DNA from: Nocardia carnea
Lineage (GTDB): Bacteria; Actinomycetota; Actinomycetes; Mycobacteriales; Mycobacteriaceae
NCBI RefSeq assembly: GCF_029869215.1
Contig: NZ_JARWPM010000098.1
Coordinates: forward strand, 1 to 35,022
DNA: 35,022 nt
Direction of reading: 5' to 3'
Part shown: in pieces, positions 23,891-32,329 of the stretch
Position numbering within the stretch: position 1 is the first letter of the stretch
Layout of the letters: each line of letters starts with the position of its first letter
The notes under the pieces: model-generated
Database searches by the model: none
The model's input: only the letters and a program-made list of their open reading frames with translations
Told to the model about the DNA's origin: nothing
Position numbers and translations under genes: made by a program

Positions 23891-23910
23891 CCGAAGTGTA
23901 ACCACTTCGG
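23891..23910. promoter_or_regulatory. Palindromic operator candidate upstream of the esterase
   Basis: CCGAAGTGTAACCACTTCGG is a perfect inverted repeat with eight-base arms and centre TAAC. It lies 36 bases before the esterase ATG and just before a TACCCT hexamer (23914-23919) that could be its -10. Its position suits a TetR- or MarR-type regulator; no such gene adjoins it. Confidence 0.5.
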
Positions 23911-23946
23911 TCGTACCCTCGAATGCACAGGTAGAGGAGGTCTGTG

Positions 23947-25515
23947 ATGAATGTCCAGTGCTTCGAGGTACCAGCTGGCGTGGACGGCTCCGCACCGGTG
24001 GCCCGGACCGAGTTCGGTGCGGTCCGGGGTCGCCGGGAGGGCACGGTATCGGTCTGGCGCGGGATTCCGTACGCCGCCGCACCGGCCGGTCCGCGCCGGT
24101 TCCGGCGGCCGCGGCCGCCGGAACGCTGGGACGGGGTGCGCGATTGTCTCGCCTTCGGACCGGTCGCCCCGCAGGATATGGACAACACGGTTCCGATGGA
24201 CCGTTCGCTGGCCATGGGGGAGGACTGCCTCTGGCTGAACGTCTGGGCCCCGGCCTCGACCGCCGAGGAACCGCGCCCGGTGATGGTGTGGTTGCACGGT
24301 GGAGCGTACTGCTTGGGTTCGGCCGCGCAGGCCGTCTACGACGGCAGCACTCTGGCCGCCACCGGTGACGTCGTGGTCGTCACCGTCAACTACCGGGTGG
24401 GGGCGCTCGGCTTCCTCGACCTCTCCTCGCTGAGCGACGAATTCGTGCCCAACCTGGGCCTGCTCGACCAGCTCGCCGCGCTGGAATGGGTCCGCGACAA
24501 TATCGCCGGGTTCGGTGGCGACCCCGGCAACGTGACCCTGTTCGGGGAGTCCTCCGGCGCCGGTTGTGTCACCGCGCTGCTCACCGCGCCCCGGGCCGCG
24601 GGGCTGTTCCAGCGGGCGATCGCGCAGAGCCCGCCCGCGACCGCCGTCTACGGCCGGGAACGCGCCGCCGGAGTGGCCGATCGCTTCCTGGAGTTGATGG
24701 AGCTACCCAGGTCACGGGCCGACGAGCTGCTGACCTGCCCGATCGAGCGGATCGTGCGGGCGGCCGCGGTGCTCATCGACGAGGTGCCGGTACAGGCTCC
24801 CGGGACGCTGGCGGCGGCACCCGTGGTCGACGAGGATCTGCTGCCCGGCTATCCCACCGACCGGTTCCGCGACGGCCGTTCGCACCGGGTGCCGCTCATC
24901 ATCGGCACCAACAAGGACGAATCCTCGCTGTTCCGGCTGTTCCGGTCGCCGATCATGCCGGTCACCCCGGAAGCGGTGAACACCATGCTCGAACAGGTGC
25001 AGGCAAGCCACCCGGACCTGTCACCGGAACGGATCGCGGAGATCACCGCCGTCTATCCGAACCTGGCCAAACCCCGCGGAGCCCTGGCCATGTCCACCGA
25101 CGCCGCGTTCCGGATGCCCGCGCTCTGGGTGGCCGACGGCCATTCCCAGCATTCGCGCACCTGGATGTACCGGTTCGACCACGCGACTCCCATTCTGCGC
25201 GCCGCCCGTGTCGGCGCCGGGCATGCTACGGAGCTACCGTACGTTTTCGGCAATTTCGGCACCTTCGACCACGACCCCACCTTCTGGCTGGGCGGCCGCC
25301 GCCAGGCCATGGAGGTGTCCGGCCGGATGATGCGCCGCTGGCTGGCCTTCGCCGCGCACGGGGTCCCGGCCGCGCTCGACGGTTCCAAACACTGGCCGCC
25401 CTACCATCCGGAATCTCGGGACACCCTGCTCATCGACACGGTCGACCGCGTGGTCCCCGACCCGGAGGGCGACCTGCTCACCGCCTGGGGTGAACGGGCC
25501 GTCGGATTCGCGTAG
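23947..25515 (+). CDS. Type B carboxylesterase
   Basis: A 522-residue alpha/beta-hydrolase of the carboxylesterase/para-nitrobenzyl esterase family, which cleaves carboxylic esters. Seen in order: FGAVRGRREGTVSVWRGIPYA, the EDCLWLNVWAP strand, the oxyanion loop VWLHGGAYCLGS, the nucleophile elbow LFGESSGAGC (catalytic Ser), the acidic residue in GTNKDESSLF, and the catalytic His in GHATELPYVFGNFG. No signal peptide is visible, so it is probably cytoplasmic. AGGAGG at 23935-23940 is six bases before ATG 23947, which decides between it and GTG 23944. A palindrome upstream suggests dedicated regulation. It converges on manC with ten bases between the stops. The natural substrate is unknown. Confidence 0.93.
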   Translation: MNVQCFEVPAGVDGSAPVARTEFGAVRGRREGTVSVWRGIPYAAAPAGPRRFRRPRPPERWDGVRDCLAFGPVAPQDMDNTVPMDRSLAMGEDCLWLNVWAPASTAEEPRPVMVWLHGGAYCLGSAAQAVYDGSTLAATGDVVVVTVNYRVGALGFLDLSSLSDEFVPNLGLLDQLAALEWVRDNIAGFGGDPGNVTLFGESSGAGCVTALLTAPRAAGLFQRAIAQSPPATAVYGRERAAGVADRFLELMELPRSRADELLTCPIERIVRAAAVLIDEVPVQAPGTLAAAPVVDEDLLPGYPTDRFRDGRSHRVPLIIGTNKDESSLFRLFRSPIMPVTPEAVNTMLEQVQASHPDLSPERIAEITAVYPNLAKPRGALAMSTDAAFRMPALWVADGHSQHSRTWMYRFDHATPILRAARVGAGHATELPYVFGNFGTFDHDPTFWLGGRRQAMEVSGRMMRRWLAFAAHGVPAALDGSKHWPPYHPESRDTLLIDTVDRVVPDPEGDLLTAWGERAVGFA

Positions 25516-25525
25516 GGGACGCCTG

Positions 25526-26605
25526 TCAGACGTCGGTGGAGTAGCGGATGCCGCCGTCGGGGATTTCCACCCCCGGCCACACCCGGGCGCCGCGCAGGAG
25601 TTCGCAGCGGGCGCCGATATTGGCGCCGTCGCCGATAACGCCGTCGCGGATGAGGGCGCGGGGGCCGATCCGGGCGCCGAAGCCGATGATGGACCGTTCC
25701 ACGGTGGCGCCGGCTTCGACCTTGGCGCCGTCGAACAGGATCGCGCCGTCGAGGCGGGCACCGGCGCCGACCTCGGCGCCGCGGCCGACCACGGTGCCGC
25801 CGATGAGCAGGGCTCCCGGCGCGACACCGGCACCTTCGTGGACGAGCGATTCACCGCGCTGCCCGGGCAGGACCGGCGAGGGCGCGATACCGCGCACCAG
25901 GTCGGCCGAGCCGCGCACGAAATCCTCCGGGGTGCCCATATCCCGCCAGTACGAGGTGTCCACATGGCCCTGTACCCGGGCGCCCTCGGTGAGCAGCGCC
26001 GGGAACACCTCGCGTTCCACCGAGACCGGGCGTCCGGACGGAATCTTCTCGATGTACTCGCGGCGGAATACGTAGCAGCCGGCGTTGATCTGATCGGTCG
26101 GCGGGTCCTGGGTCTTCTCCAGGAAGGCGGTGACCCGGCCGTCCGCGTCGGTGGGCACACAGCCGAAGGCGCGCGGATCGCTCACGCGTACCAGGTGCAG
26201 GGTCACATCGGCCCGGGTGGTTTCGTGGGTTTCCAGGATGGCCCGCAGATCGGTACCGCCGAGCACGTCACCGTTGAACACCATCACGTTGTCCGCGGTG
26301 AGCCGGGGCAGCACATTGCGGATACCGCCGCCGGTGCCCAGCGGTTCGGTTTCGGTGACGTACTCGATCTGCAGGCCCAGGTCGGCCCCGTCGCCGAAAT
26401 GGTCCTCGAAGACCTCGGCCTTGTAGGAGGTGCCCAACACCACGTGGGTGAGGCCCGCGGCGGCGATACGGGACAGCAGATGGGTGAGGAACGGCACTCC
26501 CGCGGTCGGCAGCATCGGTTTGGGCGCCGAGAGGGTCAGCGGCCGTAGCCGGGTGCCCTTCCCGCCGACCAGGATGACCGCGTCCGCGCCTGCTTGTGAT
26601 GCCAT
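25526..26605 (-). CDS. manC: Mannose-1-phosphate guanylyltransferase
   Basis: A 359-residue enzyme that makes GDP-mannose from GTP and mannose-1-phosphate, the donor precursor for mannolipids and lipoarabinomannan. The N-terminal nucleotidyltransferase domain has the signature ILVGGKGTRLRPLTLSAPKP, GTGGGIRNVLP and the metal Asp in VFNGDV. The C-terminal left-handed beta-helix shows hexapeptide repeats (GALLIGGTVVGRGAEVGAGA; IGFGARIGPRALIRDGVIGD). Length and sequence match Rv3264c, called manB there. AAGGGAG upstream supports ATG 26605 over ATG 26623. It is the last gene of the rmlD-wbbL-manC run. Confidence 0.95.
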   Translation of the reverse strand: MASQAGADAVILVGGKGTRLRPLTLSAPKPMLPTAGVPFLTHLLSRIAAAGLTHVVLGTSYKAEVFEDHFGDGADLGLQIEYVTETEPLGTGGGIRNVLPRLTADNVMVFNGDVLGGTDLRAILETHETTRADVTLHLVRVSDPRAFGCVPTDADGRVTAFLEKTQDPPTDQINAGCYVFRREYIEKIPSGRPVSVEREVFPALLTEGARVQGHVDTSYWRDMGTPEDFVRGSADLVRGIAPSPVLPGQRGESLVHEGAGVAPGALLIGGTVVGRGAEVGAGARLDGAILFDGAKVEAGATVERSIIGFGARIGPRALIRDGVIGDGANIGARCELLRGARVWPGVEIPDGGIRYSTDV

Positions 26606-26662
26606 GGAGCTCCCTTGTTCCATCCGTCCTCGTACCCGGCACGGTGCCGGCCCGGCCGGCAG

Positions 26663-27577
26663 CTAGTGGGCGGCCTGCTCCCGCTGCCGTGCACGCAGTG
26701 CGGATCGAACCGCAATGCGGCAGCGGATCGCAAGTCCGGCCCGTAACGCCCAGCGCAGCGGGGCCTGCCACCAGTGCGGATGACGGTCTGCCTGGAAGCG
26801 GTAGGCGCTGGCGTGATGGGCGGGCAGCATCTTCTCCGGATTACGCCCGGCGGCGTGCCCCTTGGCATGGGTGACCTCGGCGTCCGGGACGAATACGTTG
26901 TGCCAGCCGGCCTTGCCCATCCGGTCACCGAAGTCGACATCCTCCATGTACATGAAGTAGCGGGAGTCGAAGCCGTCGATGGAATCGAAGGCCTCCCGGC
27001 GTACCAGCAGGCACGATCCGGAGAGCCAGCCGACCGTACGTTCGGAGATCTCCTCGTTCTCCTGGCGGTAGCGCCGGGTCCACGGATTGGTTTTCCAGAT
27101 CGCGCCGAGCACGGCATGCCCGGCGCCGTCGAGCAGGCCGGGTACCGAGCGGGCGGAGGGGTAGACGCTGCCGTCGGGTTCGCGTACCAGCGGGCCGATC
27201 GCACCCGCCCGGGGCCAGCGCTGGGCGGCCGCCAGCATGATGTCGATGGAGTCGGCCCCCCAGCGGATATCGGGGTTGGCGATCAGCACGTATTCGAGGT
27301 CGGGATCGAGTTCGGCGACCGCCCGGTTGATGGCGCCGCCGTAGCCGATGTTGCCGCCGGTCGATAGGAACCGCACATGGGCGTTGGCTTCGGCGATGAG
27401 TTCGGGAACACCGTCGGTGGACCCGTTGTCGGCCAGAATGACCTGCGGTTTCTCCGTGGTGGCGATGTTCAGGGTGCTGATGAAATGCTCGAGATGTTCG
27501 CCCGGCGAATACGTGACCGTGACCACGGCCAAGCGGGGCCGGTCAGGCTGATGATCCGGGGTATCGGAAGCGCTCAC
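26663..27577 (-). CDS. wbbL: N-acetylglucosaminyl-PP-decaprenol rhamnosyltransferase
   Basis: A 304-residue GT2 glycosyltransferase that adds rhamnose from dTDP-rhamnose to GlcNAc-PP-decaprenol, completing the linker between peptidoglycan and arabinogalactan. Seen are LAVVTVTYSPGEHLE, ILADNGSTDGV, FLSTGGNIGYGGAINRAV, YVLIANPDIRWG (donor and metal region), VGWLSGSCLLVRREAF and the acceptor-side MYMEDVDFGDRMGKAGW. It matches Rv3265c. GTG 27577 starts just before the conserved part; TAGGGT lies eight bases upstream, overlapping the rmlD stop, so it may have its own promoter besides read-through. It is essential in mycobacteria. Confidence 0.95.
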   Translation of the reverse strand: MSASDTPDHQPDRPRLAVVTVTYSPGEHLEHFISTLNIATTEKPQVILADNGSTDGVPELIAEANAHVRFLSTGGNIGYGGAINRAVAELDPDLEYVLIANPDIRWGADSIDIMLAAAQRWPRAGAIGPLVREPDGSVYPSARSVPGLLDGAGHAVLGAIWKTNPWTRRYRQENEEISERTVGWLSGSCLLVRREAFDSIDGFDSRYFMYMEDVDFGDRMGKAGWHNVFVPDAEVTHAKGHAAGRNPEKMLPAHHASAYRFQADRHPHWWQAPLRWALRAGLAIRCRIAVRSALRARQREQAAH

Positions 27578-27585
27578 AGCGCACC

Positions 27586-27591
27586 ACCCTA
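27586..27591 (-). promoter_or_regulatory. Possible internal -10 element for wbbL
   Basis: TAGGGT on the minus strand, eight bases before GTG 27577. Its first three bases are the rmlD stop codon, so the match may be partly accidental. Confidence 0.3.
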
Positions 27592-28458
27592 ACCGGCCGT
27601 CCTGGTCAGTGCCTCGGTCAGCGCGGATTCCCATGGGCGCAATGGAGTCAGGCCGGCCGCGCGCCAGGCCGCGCCGGACAGAACGGAGAAAGCCGGGCGG
27701 GGGGCGGGTCGCGGGAATTCCGCGGAAGTACACGGCCGCACCCGTGCCGGATCGGCGCCGATACCGGCGAATACCGCCCGCGCGACCTCGAACCAGCTGG
27801 CCCGGCCCGCGTTCGTGGCGTGCAGCACGCGCGGTGCGCCGGGGCGGGCGGCGAGTTCGAGCAGACCGGCGGCGAGATCGGCGGCGTAGGTGGGGGAGCC
27901 GATCTGATCGGTCACCACGGTGACGGTGTCGCGTTCGCGCTCCAGCCGCCGCATGGTGGCCACGAAATCGCCACCTGTACCGCTGTACACCCAGGCCGTG
28001 CGCACGATCTGGGCATCCGGGCAGTGCTCGCGCACTGCGCGTTCACCGGCGAGCTTGGTGCGGCCGTACACGGTGGCGGGGCCGGTGGGGTCGCCGGGTT
28101 CGTACGGGGTGCTCGCGGTGCCTGGAAACACATAGTCGGTGGAGAGGTGGATGAGCCGCGCGCCGGCCCGGGCACAGGCCGCCGCCAGCACGGCGGGCCC
28201 GGTCGCGTTGCCCGCGAAGGCCGCTTCGGTTTCCGATTCGGCCCGGTCCACGGCGGTGTAGGCGGCACAATTGACGACGATATCGCCGGGTCGCACGACC
28301 GATTCCACAGCGGCCGCGTCGGTGATATCGAGCCGGGAGCGGGTATACGCGCGAACAGCGGGCGCCAACCGCAGCAGTTCCCGGCCGACCTGGCCGCCTG
28401 CCCCGGTGAGCACGAGCCGGGCGGTGAGATCGGTTCCGGTCGGTACGACGTCGTTCAC
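27589..28458 (-). CDS. rmlD: dTDP-4-dehydrorhamnose reductase
   Basis: A 289-residue short-chain dehydrogenase that reduces dTDP-4-keto-L-rhamnose with NAD(P)H, the last step of dTDP-rhamnose synthesis. The nucleotide-binding loop is LVLTGAGGQVGREL, followed by LDITDAAAVE, VVNCAAYTAVDRAE, the active-site strand HLSTDYVF and the catalytic Y-x3-K in VYGRTKLAGE. It matches Rv3266c and precedes wbbL, which uses its product. GTG 28458 has CAGACT six bases upstream. It is divergent from the LCP ligase gene, with 150 bases between the starts. Confidence 0.96.
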   Translation of the reverse strand: MNDVVPTGTDLTARLVLTGAGGQVGRELLRLAPAVRAYTRSRLDITDAAAVESVVRPGDIVVNCAAYTAVDRAESETEAAFAGNATGPAVLAAACARAGARLIHLSTDYVFPGTASTPYEPGDPTGPATVYGRTKLAGERAVREHCPDAQIVRTAWVYSGTGGDFVATMRRLERERDTVTVVTDQIGSPTYAADLAAGLLELAARPGAPRVLHATNAGRASWFEVARAVFAGIGADPARVRPCTSAEFPRPAPRPAFSVLSGAAWRAAGLTPLRPWESALTEALTRTAG

Positions 28459-28464
28459 CGGGTC

Positions 28465-28470
28465 AGTCTG
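28465..28470 (-). promoter_or_regulatory. -10 element of rmlD
   Basis: CAGACT on the minus strand, six bases before GTG 28458, the same hexamer and spacing as at 7175-7180. It would drive the rmlD-wbbL-manC run. Confidence 0.45.
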
Positions 28471-28517
28471 GCACGCCGTCGAGATGCCGAATCGGCCTCA
28501 CCGGGGCTGCTGTTGGT

Positions 28518-28523
28518 TAGCCT
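28518..28523 (+). promoter_or_regulatory. Candidate -10 element of the LCP ligase gene
   Basis: TAGCCT, with a predicted transcript start near 28530 and a leader of about 79 bases to GTG 28609. It is divergent from the rmlD promoter. Confidence 0.35.
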
Positions 28524-28608
28524 GCGTGGTGCGGAAGGTGTTTCGGACGGCATACGCGATAGGGATCGGGGTCCTCGACCGGTCCGGACGGGGAGAGGAA
28601 TTCAACAG

Positions 28609-30075
28609 GTGGTGCAGCGCGGGGAGCCGACGTTGTGGAGTCCGGTGCGGGTGTTCGTCGCGTCGGTTGCTCTGATTGTGCTGGTGGGTACGGGTTTCGC
28701 CTGGCGCGGGGTGGATTCGCTGGTATCGAATATCGAGCGGATCAGTGATCTGGGCCTCGGCGGCCAGCGCGACGGCGCCGTGGACATCCTGCTCGTGGGC
28801 GTGGATTCGCGCACCGACGCCAAGGGCAATCCGCTCACCGAGGCCGAACGCGCCATGCTGCACGCGGGTGACGAGATCGGCACCAACACCGACACCATCG
28901 TGCTGGTGCGGGTGCCCAACGACGGCCGCTCGGCCACCGCGATCTCCATCCCCCGCGACGCCTACGTCGATATCCCCGGCCTGGGCAAAGGCAAGATCAA
29001 CTCCGCGTACGGGATCACCAAGCAGACCGTGCAGGACGATCTGCTGGCCGAGGGCGAATCGGCGGAATCGGCGGAGGAGAAATCCACGCAGCGCGGGCGG
29101 CAGGCGCTGATCGGTTCGGTGGCCGGGCTCACCGGGATCACCGTCGACCACTACGCCGAGGTCAGCCTGCTCGGGTTCGTCCTGCTCACCGACGCGGTGG
29201 GGGGTGTGGACGTCTGCCTGCGGCAGCCGGTGGACGAACCGCTGTCCGGGGCGTATTTCCCCGCGGGCCGCCAGAAACTGGACGGGCCGCAGGCGCTGAG
29301 TTTCGTCCGCCAGCGGCACAACCTGGAACGCGGTGATCTGGACCGGATCGTGCGCCAGCAGGTGTTCATGGCCCAGCTGGTGCACCAGGTGGTCAGCGCC
29401 GATACGCTCGGCAACCCGAGCCGGCTGCGGGAACTCAGCGATGCCGTCGGCCGTACCATCGTGCTCGACGAGGGCTGGGATCTGCTGGCGTTCCTGAATC
29501 AGTTGCAGGATCTGTCCGCCGGGAAGGTGACCTTCGAGACGATCCCGGTGGCCGACCTCAACGGCACCACGTCCAACGGGGAGTCGGTGGTCCGGGTCGA
29601 ACCCGACGACGTCCAGGACTATGTCGCCGGGCTGGTCGGCGAAGAACCCGCCGACCCGGCCACCACGTCCGCGGCCCCCGCCGCGGATCCGGGAACGGTC
29701 CAGGTGAACGTCTACAACTCCACCCTGGTCGCCGGCCTGGCCGGCACCGTCTCCCAGGAGTTGAGCTCGCTCGGTTATCTGCCGGGCGACGTGGGTAACT
29801 ATGCGGACGAGCCGGTTTCGCAGAGCCAGGTGCGCGCCGCCACCGAATCCGACCGGACGGCAGCGGCCGTGGCCACGGCGCTCGGCGGCCTCCCGGTGGT
29901 AGCGGATCCCGCGGTCCCGGCGGGGACGGTGAGCGTGGTGCTGGCAAGCGACTACGCTGGCCCCGGATCCGATACCGAGGTGATCGATTTCGGCGGCACC
30001 TCGACATCGGCCACCCCGGTGCCGCCCGCGCCGCCCATCGCGGCCGCCGAGGACGGACCCACCTGTGTGAACTGA
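28609..30075 (+). CDS. lcp1: LytR-CpsA-Psr (LCP) cell-wall ligase
   Basis: A 488-residue membrane-anchored protein of the family that transfers arabinogalactan from its decaprenyl-PP carrier to peptidoglycan (Rv3267/Lcp1 in M. tuberculosis, by synteny). A short cytoplasmic N-terminus is followed by one membrane helix (VFVASVALIVLVGTGFAW). The LCP domain comes next: DILLVGVDSR, GTNTDTIVLVRV, AISIPRDAYVDIPG, KINSAYG and FVRQRHNLERGDLDRIVRQQ, which carry the conserved Arg and Asp residues that bind the pyrophosphate. A LytR_C domain (VQVNVYNSTLVAGLAGTVSQ) and a Pro/Thr tail end the protein. No ATG is available; GTG 28609 has GAGAGGA nine bases upstream, and GTG 28612 is equally possible. Confidence 0.93.
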   Translation: MVQRGEPTLWSPVRVFVASVALIVLVGTGFAWRGVDSLVSNIERISDLGLGGQRDGAVDILLVGVDSRTDAKGNPLTEAERAMLHAGDEIGTNTDTIVLVRVPNDGRSATAISIPRDAYVDIPGLGKGKINSAYGITKQTVQDDLLAEGESAESAEEKSTQRGRQALIGSVAGLTGITVDHYAEVSLLGFVLLTDAVGGVDVCLRQPVDEPLSGAYFPAGRQKLDGPQALSFVRQRHNLERGDLDRIVRQQVFMAQLVHQVVSADTLGNPSRLRELSDAVGRTIVLDEGWDLLAFLNQLQDLSAGKVTFETIPVADLNGTTSNGESVVRVEPDDVQDYVAGLVGEEPADPATTSAAPAADPGTVQVNVYNSTLVAGLAGTVSQELSSLGYLPGDVGNYADEPVSQSQVRAATESDRTAAAVATALGGLPVVADPAVPAGTVSVVLASDYAGPGSDTEVIDFGGTSTSATPVPPAPPIAAAEDGPTCVN

Positions 30076-30106
30076 CCCTGTGTGAATCGAACGCGGAAAG
30101 CAGACC

Positions 30107-30826
30107 ATGCGTGACGTAGATCAGGCCACGACCCTCCCCGAAGCGGTGCTCGACCCGATTCTCGAACGGGAACCGGCCGCCCCCCGGATCACCTGGTACG
30201 ACGATGCGACCGGCGCACGTATCGAACTGTCCGGCCTGACGCTGGCCAACTGGGCCGCGAAAACCGCCAATCTCGTCCGCGACGAATTCGGGCTCACCCC
30301 GGGAGCCCGGGTCGCGGTGCTGTTGCCCGCGCACTGGCAGACCGCGGCCGTCCTGCTCGGCTGCTGGTGGGCCGGTACCGAGGTGGTGCTGCATCCGGAC
30401 GCCGACGCGGAACTGGTGTTCGCCGCTGCCGACCGGCTGGCCGAAACCGAGGACGCTCCCGAGGTGGCGGCCCTGTCGCTGGACCCGATGGGCGCACCGG
30501 TACGCGATCTGCCGCTGGGCGTCACCGACTACGCGACGGCGGTCCGGGTGCACGGCGACCAATTCCATCCCGGCGGGGCGGGCGCCGCACTCGACGGTAT
30601 GCCGGTCCAGGAGGTTTTCGCCGCGGCCCGGAAATCCGCCGCCCGGCAGGGGTTCACCGCAACCGACCGGATTCTCTCCAGCGGTACCTGGGATACCGCC
30701 GAAGAGTTGATCGACCGGTATATCGCGGTACTGGCCGCGGGGGCGTCGCTGGTGCAGGTCACCAATCCGGATCCGGCGCAACGGGATCGGCGTGTGGAAA
30801 CCGAACGGGTCACCCGGGTGCTCTGA
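30107..30826 (+). CDS. TIGR03089 family protein (AMP-binding-like)
   Basis: A 239-residue actinobacterial protein of the TIGR03089 family, the Rv3268 position in M. tuberculosis. It resembles the N-terminal part of acyl-CoA synthetases (ITWYDDATGARIELSG, LANWAAKTANLV, GARVAVLLPAHWQTAAVLLGCW). It lacks the ATP-binding T-S-G-T-T-G-x-P-K loop and the C-terminal lid, so it is not expected to activate a substrate. The role is unknown; conserved linkage to the LCP ligase suggests an envelope-related job. It starts 31 bases after the LCP stop, on the same strand. Confidence 0.88.
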   Translation: MRDVDQATTLPEAVLDPILEREPAAPRITWYDDATGARIELSGLTLANWAAKTANLVRDEFGLTPGARVAVLLPAHWQTAAVLLGCWWAGTEVVLHPDADAELVFAAADRLAETEDAPEVAALSLDPMGAPVRDLPLGVTDYATAVRVHGDQFHPGGAGAALDGMPVQEVFAAARKSAARQGFTATDRILSSGTWDTAEELIDRYIAVLAAGASLVQVTNPDPAQRDRRVETERVTRVL

Positions 30827-30835
30827 CCGGTTTCT

Positions 30836-30849
30836 CCTACCACGGTAGG
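30836..30849. promoter_or_regulatory. Palindrome upstream of the P450 gene
   Basis: CCTACC-AC-GGTAGG, a perfect six-base inverted repeat about 47 bases before the TAACGT (30896-30901) that may be the P450 -10. It could be a regulator site for the P450, or part of the 3' end of the upstream gene. Confidence 0.4.
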
Positions 30850-30866
30850 TGGTGAAGTCCGACTCC

Positions 30867-30883
30867 GGCAGGTTCCGCCTGCC
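30867..30883 (+). terminator. Terminator-like hairpin after the TIGR03089 gene
   Basis: GGCAGG-TTCCG-CCTGCC, 41 bases after the stop, without a T-run. It lies just before the likely P450 promoter. Confidence 0.45.
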
Positions 30884-30939
30884 CTGTGACTTGCGTAACG
30901 TCGATGGCGGATGCGACGGAGCAACGACGGAGGGGCCGG

Positions 30940-32256
30940 ATGAAACCGCAGTACCTGTTTCGATGGATCAACCATCACGGACTGATCCGGGCGGCCAAAC
31001 ACGCGCGATTGCGCCAGGGGGATCCCTTCACCCGGCTCAACGGCAGCCCGGAAGGGATCGAGAACCCGTACGCGCTGATCGAGCAGATGCGCGGCACCGG
31101 GGGATTGCACCGCGTCCCGCCGCTCTGGGTCACCTTCGATTACGACCTGTGCCGGGAGGTGCTGCGCGACAACCGTTTCGGTACCGGAATGCCCGGTGTG
31201 CTGCGGGTGCCGGACAAGGCCCGCAAGATCCTCGACCGGTGGCCGATACCGCCCAACCCGGTGGATCCGCCGTCCATGCTGATGATCGATCAACCCGAAC
31301 ACACCCGGATGCGCAAACCCGTCGCCGCCGCGTTCACCCCGCGGGCCGTCGGCCGGTTGCGCGACCGGATCGCCACCGTCACCGAGGAACTTCTGGCCGA
31401 TCTGCCCGATAACGGGGCCGCCGATCTGGTCACCCAGTTCGCGGCGCAAGTGCCGATCGCCATCATCTCCGAGATGCTCGGATTCCCCGATTCCGACCGC
31501 GAGATGTTCCTGGAGTGGGGCGACAATATCAGCCCCCTGCTCGACCTGGGCATCTCCTGGCGGACGCACCAGCGGGCCATGAAATCCTCCGAGCGGGTGC
31601 ACCGCTACCTGATCGACCATATCGAGCGGTTGCGCGCCGAACCGGGCGACGACATCCTGAGCAGCCTGGTCACCGCGGGCGAGCTGACCACGCACGAGCT
31701 GTGCACCTCGGCCACCTTGCTCATGGGCGCGGGCTTCGAGACGACCGTGAACCTGATCGGCAAAGGGATCGTCCGGCTGCTGAACCATCCGGATCAGCTG
31801 GACCGGTTGCGGGCCGAACCCGAGCTCTGGCCGAACGCGGTCGAGGAGATTCTGCGGATCGACCCGCCGGTGCAGACCACCGGCCGGATCGCCCTGAGCG
31901 AATTCGAGTACGCCGGTCGCGCGCTGCGCCCTGGCTCCACGGTGGTGCTGTCGCTGGCCGGCGCGAACCGCGACCCCGCCGTCTTCCCCGACCCGGCCCG
32001 CTTCGACATCACCCGGGCGAACGCGAAGAATCATCTGAGTTTCAGCAGCGGGATCCACGTCTGCCTCGGCGCCGGCCTGGCCCGGATGGAAGCGACCCAC
32101 GCCCTGCGCGCGCTCTTCGAAACCTTCCCCGACCTGCGCCTGACCGGGCCGCCGACGCGTCGCCCGCTGTTCACCCTGCACGGCTACTCGCATCTCCCGG
32201 CGCATACCGGTCCGCGCGCGGTATCGGAGGCGCTGTCCGCGGTATCGCAAGGCTGA
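30940..32256 (+). CDS. Cytochrome P450
   Basis: A 438-residue soluble haem monooxygenase. Landmarks are DQPEHTRMRKPVAAAFTPRAV (C-helix region), the I-helix LLMGAGFETTVNLIG (A-G-x-E-T oxygen-activation motif), the K-helix ExxR in VEEILRIDPP, and the haem-binding LSFSSGIHVCLGAGLARMEA (Cys ligand). The N-terminus (MKPQYLFRWINHHGLIRAAK) resembles the CYP140 group, which I recall only loosely. GGAGG at 30929-30933, six bases upstream, supports ATG 30940 over ATG 30904, and TAACGT at 30896 would give a roughly 30-base leader. An FAD oxidoreductase follows. Substrate and redox partners are unknown; no ferredoxin gene adjoins it. Confidence 0.94.
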   Translation: MKPQYLFRWINHHGLIRAAKHARLRQGDPFTRLNGSPEGIENPYALIEQMRGTGGLHRVPPLWVTFDYDLCREVLRDNRFGTGMPGVLRVPDKARKILDRWPIPPNPVDPPSMLMIDQPEHTRMRKPVAAAFTPRAVGRLRDRIATVTEELLADLPDNGAADLVTQFAAQVPIAIISEMLGFPDSDREMFLEWGDNISPLLDLGISWRTHQRAMKSSERVHRYLIDHIERLRAEPGDDILSSLVTAGELTTHELCTSATLLMGAGFETTVNLIGKGIVRLLNHPDQLDRLRAEPELWPNAVEEILRIDPPVQTTGRIALSEFEYAGRALRPGSTVVLSLAGANRDPAVFPDPARFDITRANAKNHLSFSSGIHVCLGAGLARMEATHALRALFETFPDLRLTGPPTRRPLFTLHGYSHLPAHTGPRAVSEALSAVSQG

Positions 32257-32261
32257 GGCGG

Positions 32262-32284
32262 CGCACCCCGGCCCTTCCGGTGCG
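32262..32284 (+). terminator. Terminator-like hairpin after the P450 gene
   Basis: CGCACC and GGTGCG (six-base stem) enclose an 11-base loop, five bases past the P450 stop. No T-run follows. Confidence 0.4.
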
Positions 32285-32317
32285 TCGTTGTGCCCGCGCC
32301 GTCGCCTGCCCAACACC

Positions 32318-32323
32318 TAGACT
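32318..32323 (+). promoter_or_regulatory. -10 element for the leader ORF and FAD oxidoreductase
   Basis: TAGACT, six bases before the ATG at 32330, not before the oxidoreductase ATG at 32404. This indicates that transcription starts at the repeat element and that its short frame is the first one translated. Confidence 0.55.
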
Positions 32324-32329
32324 CGAGAT

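Noticed and set aside
30107..30826. Truncated acyl-CoA synthetase pseudogene
   Set aside because: It lacks the ATP-binding loop, but the length and syntenic place match the intact TIGR03089 family, so it is a normal gene.
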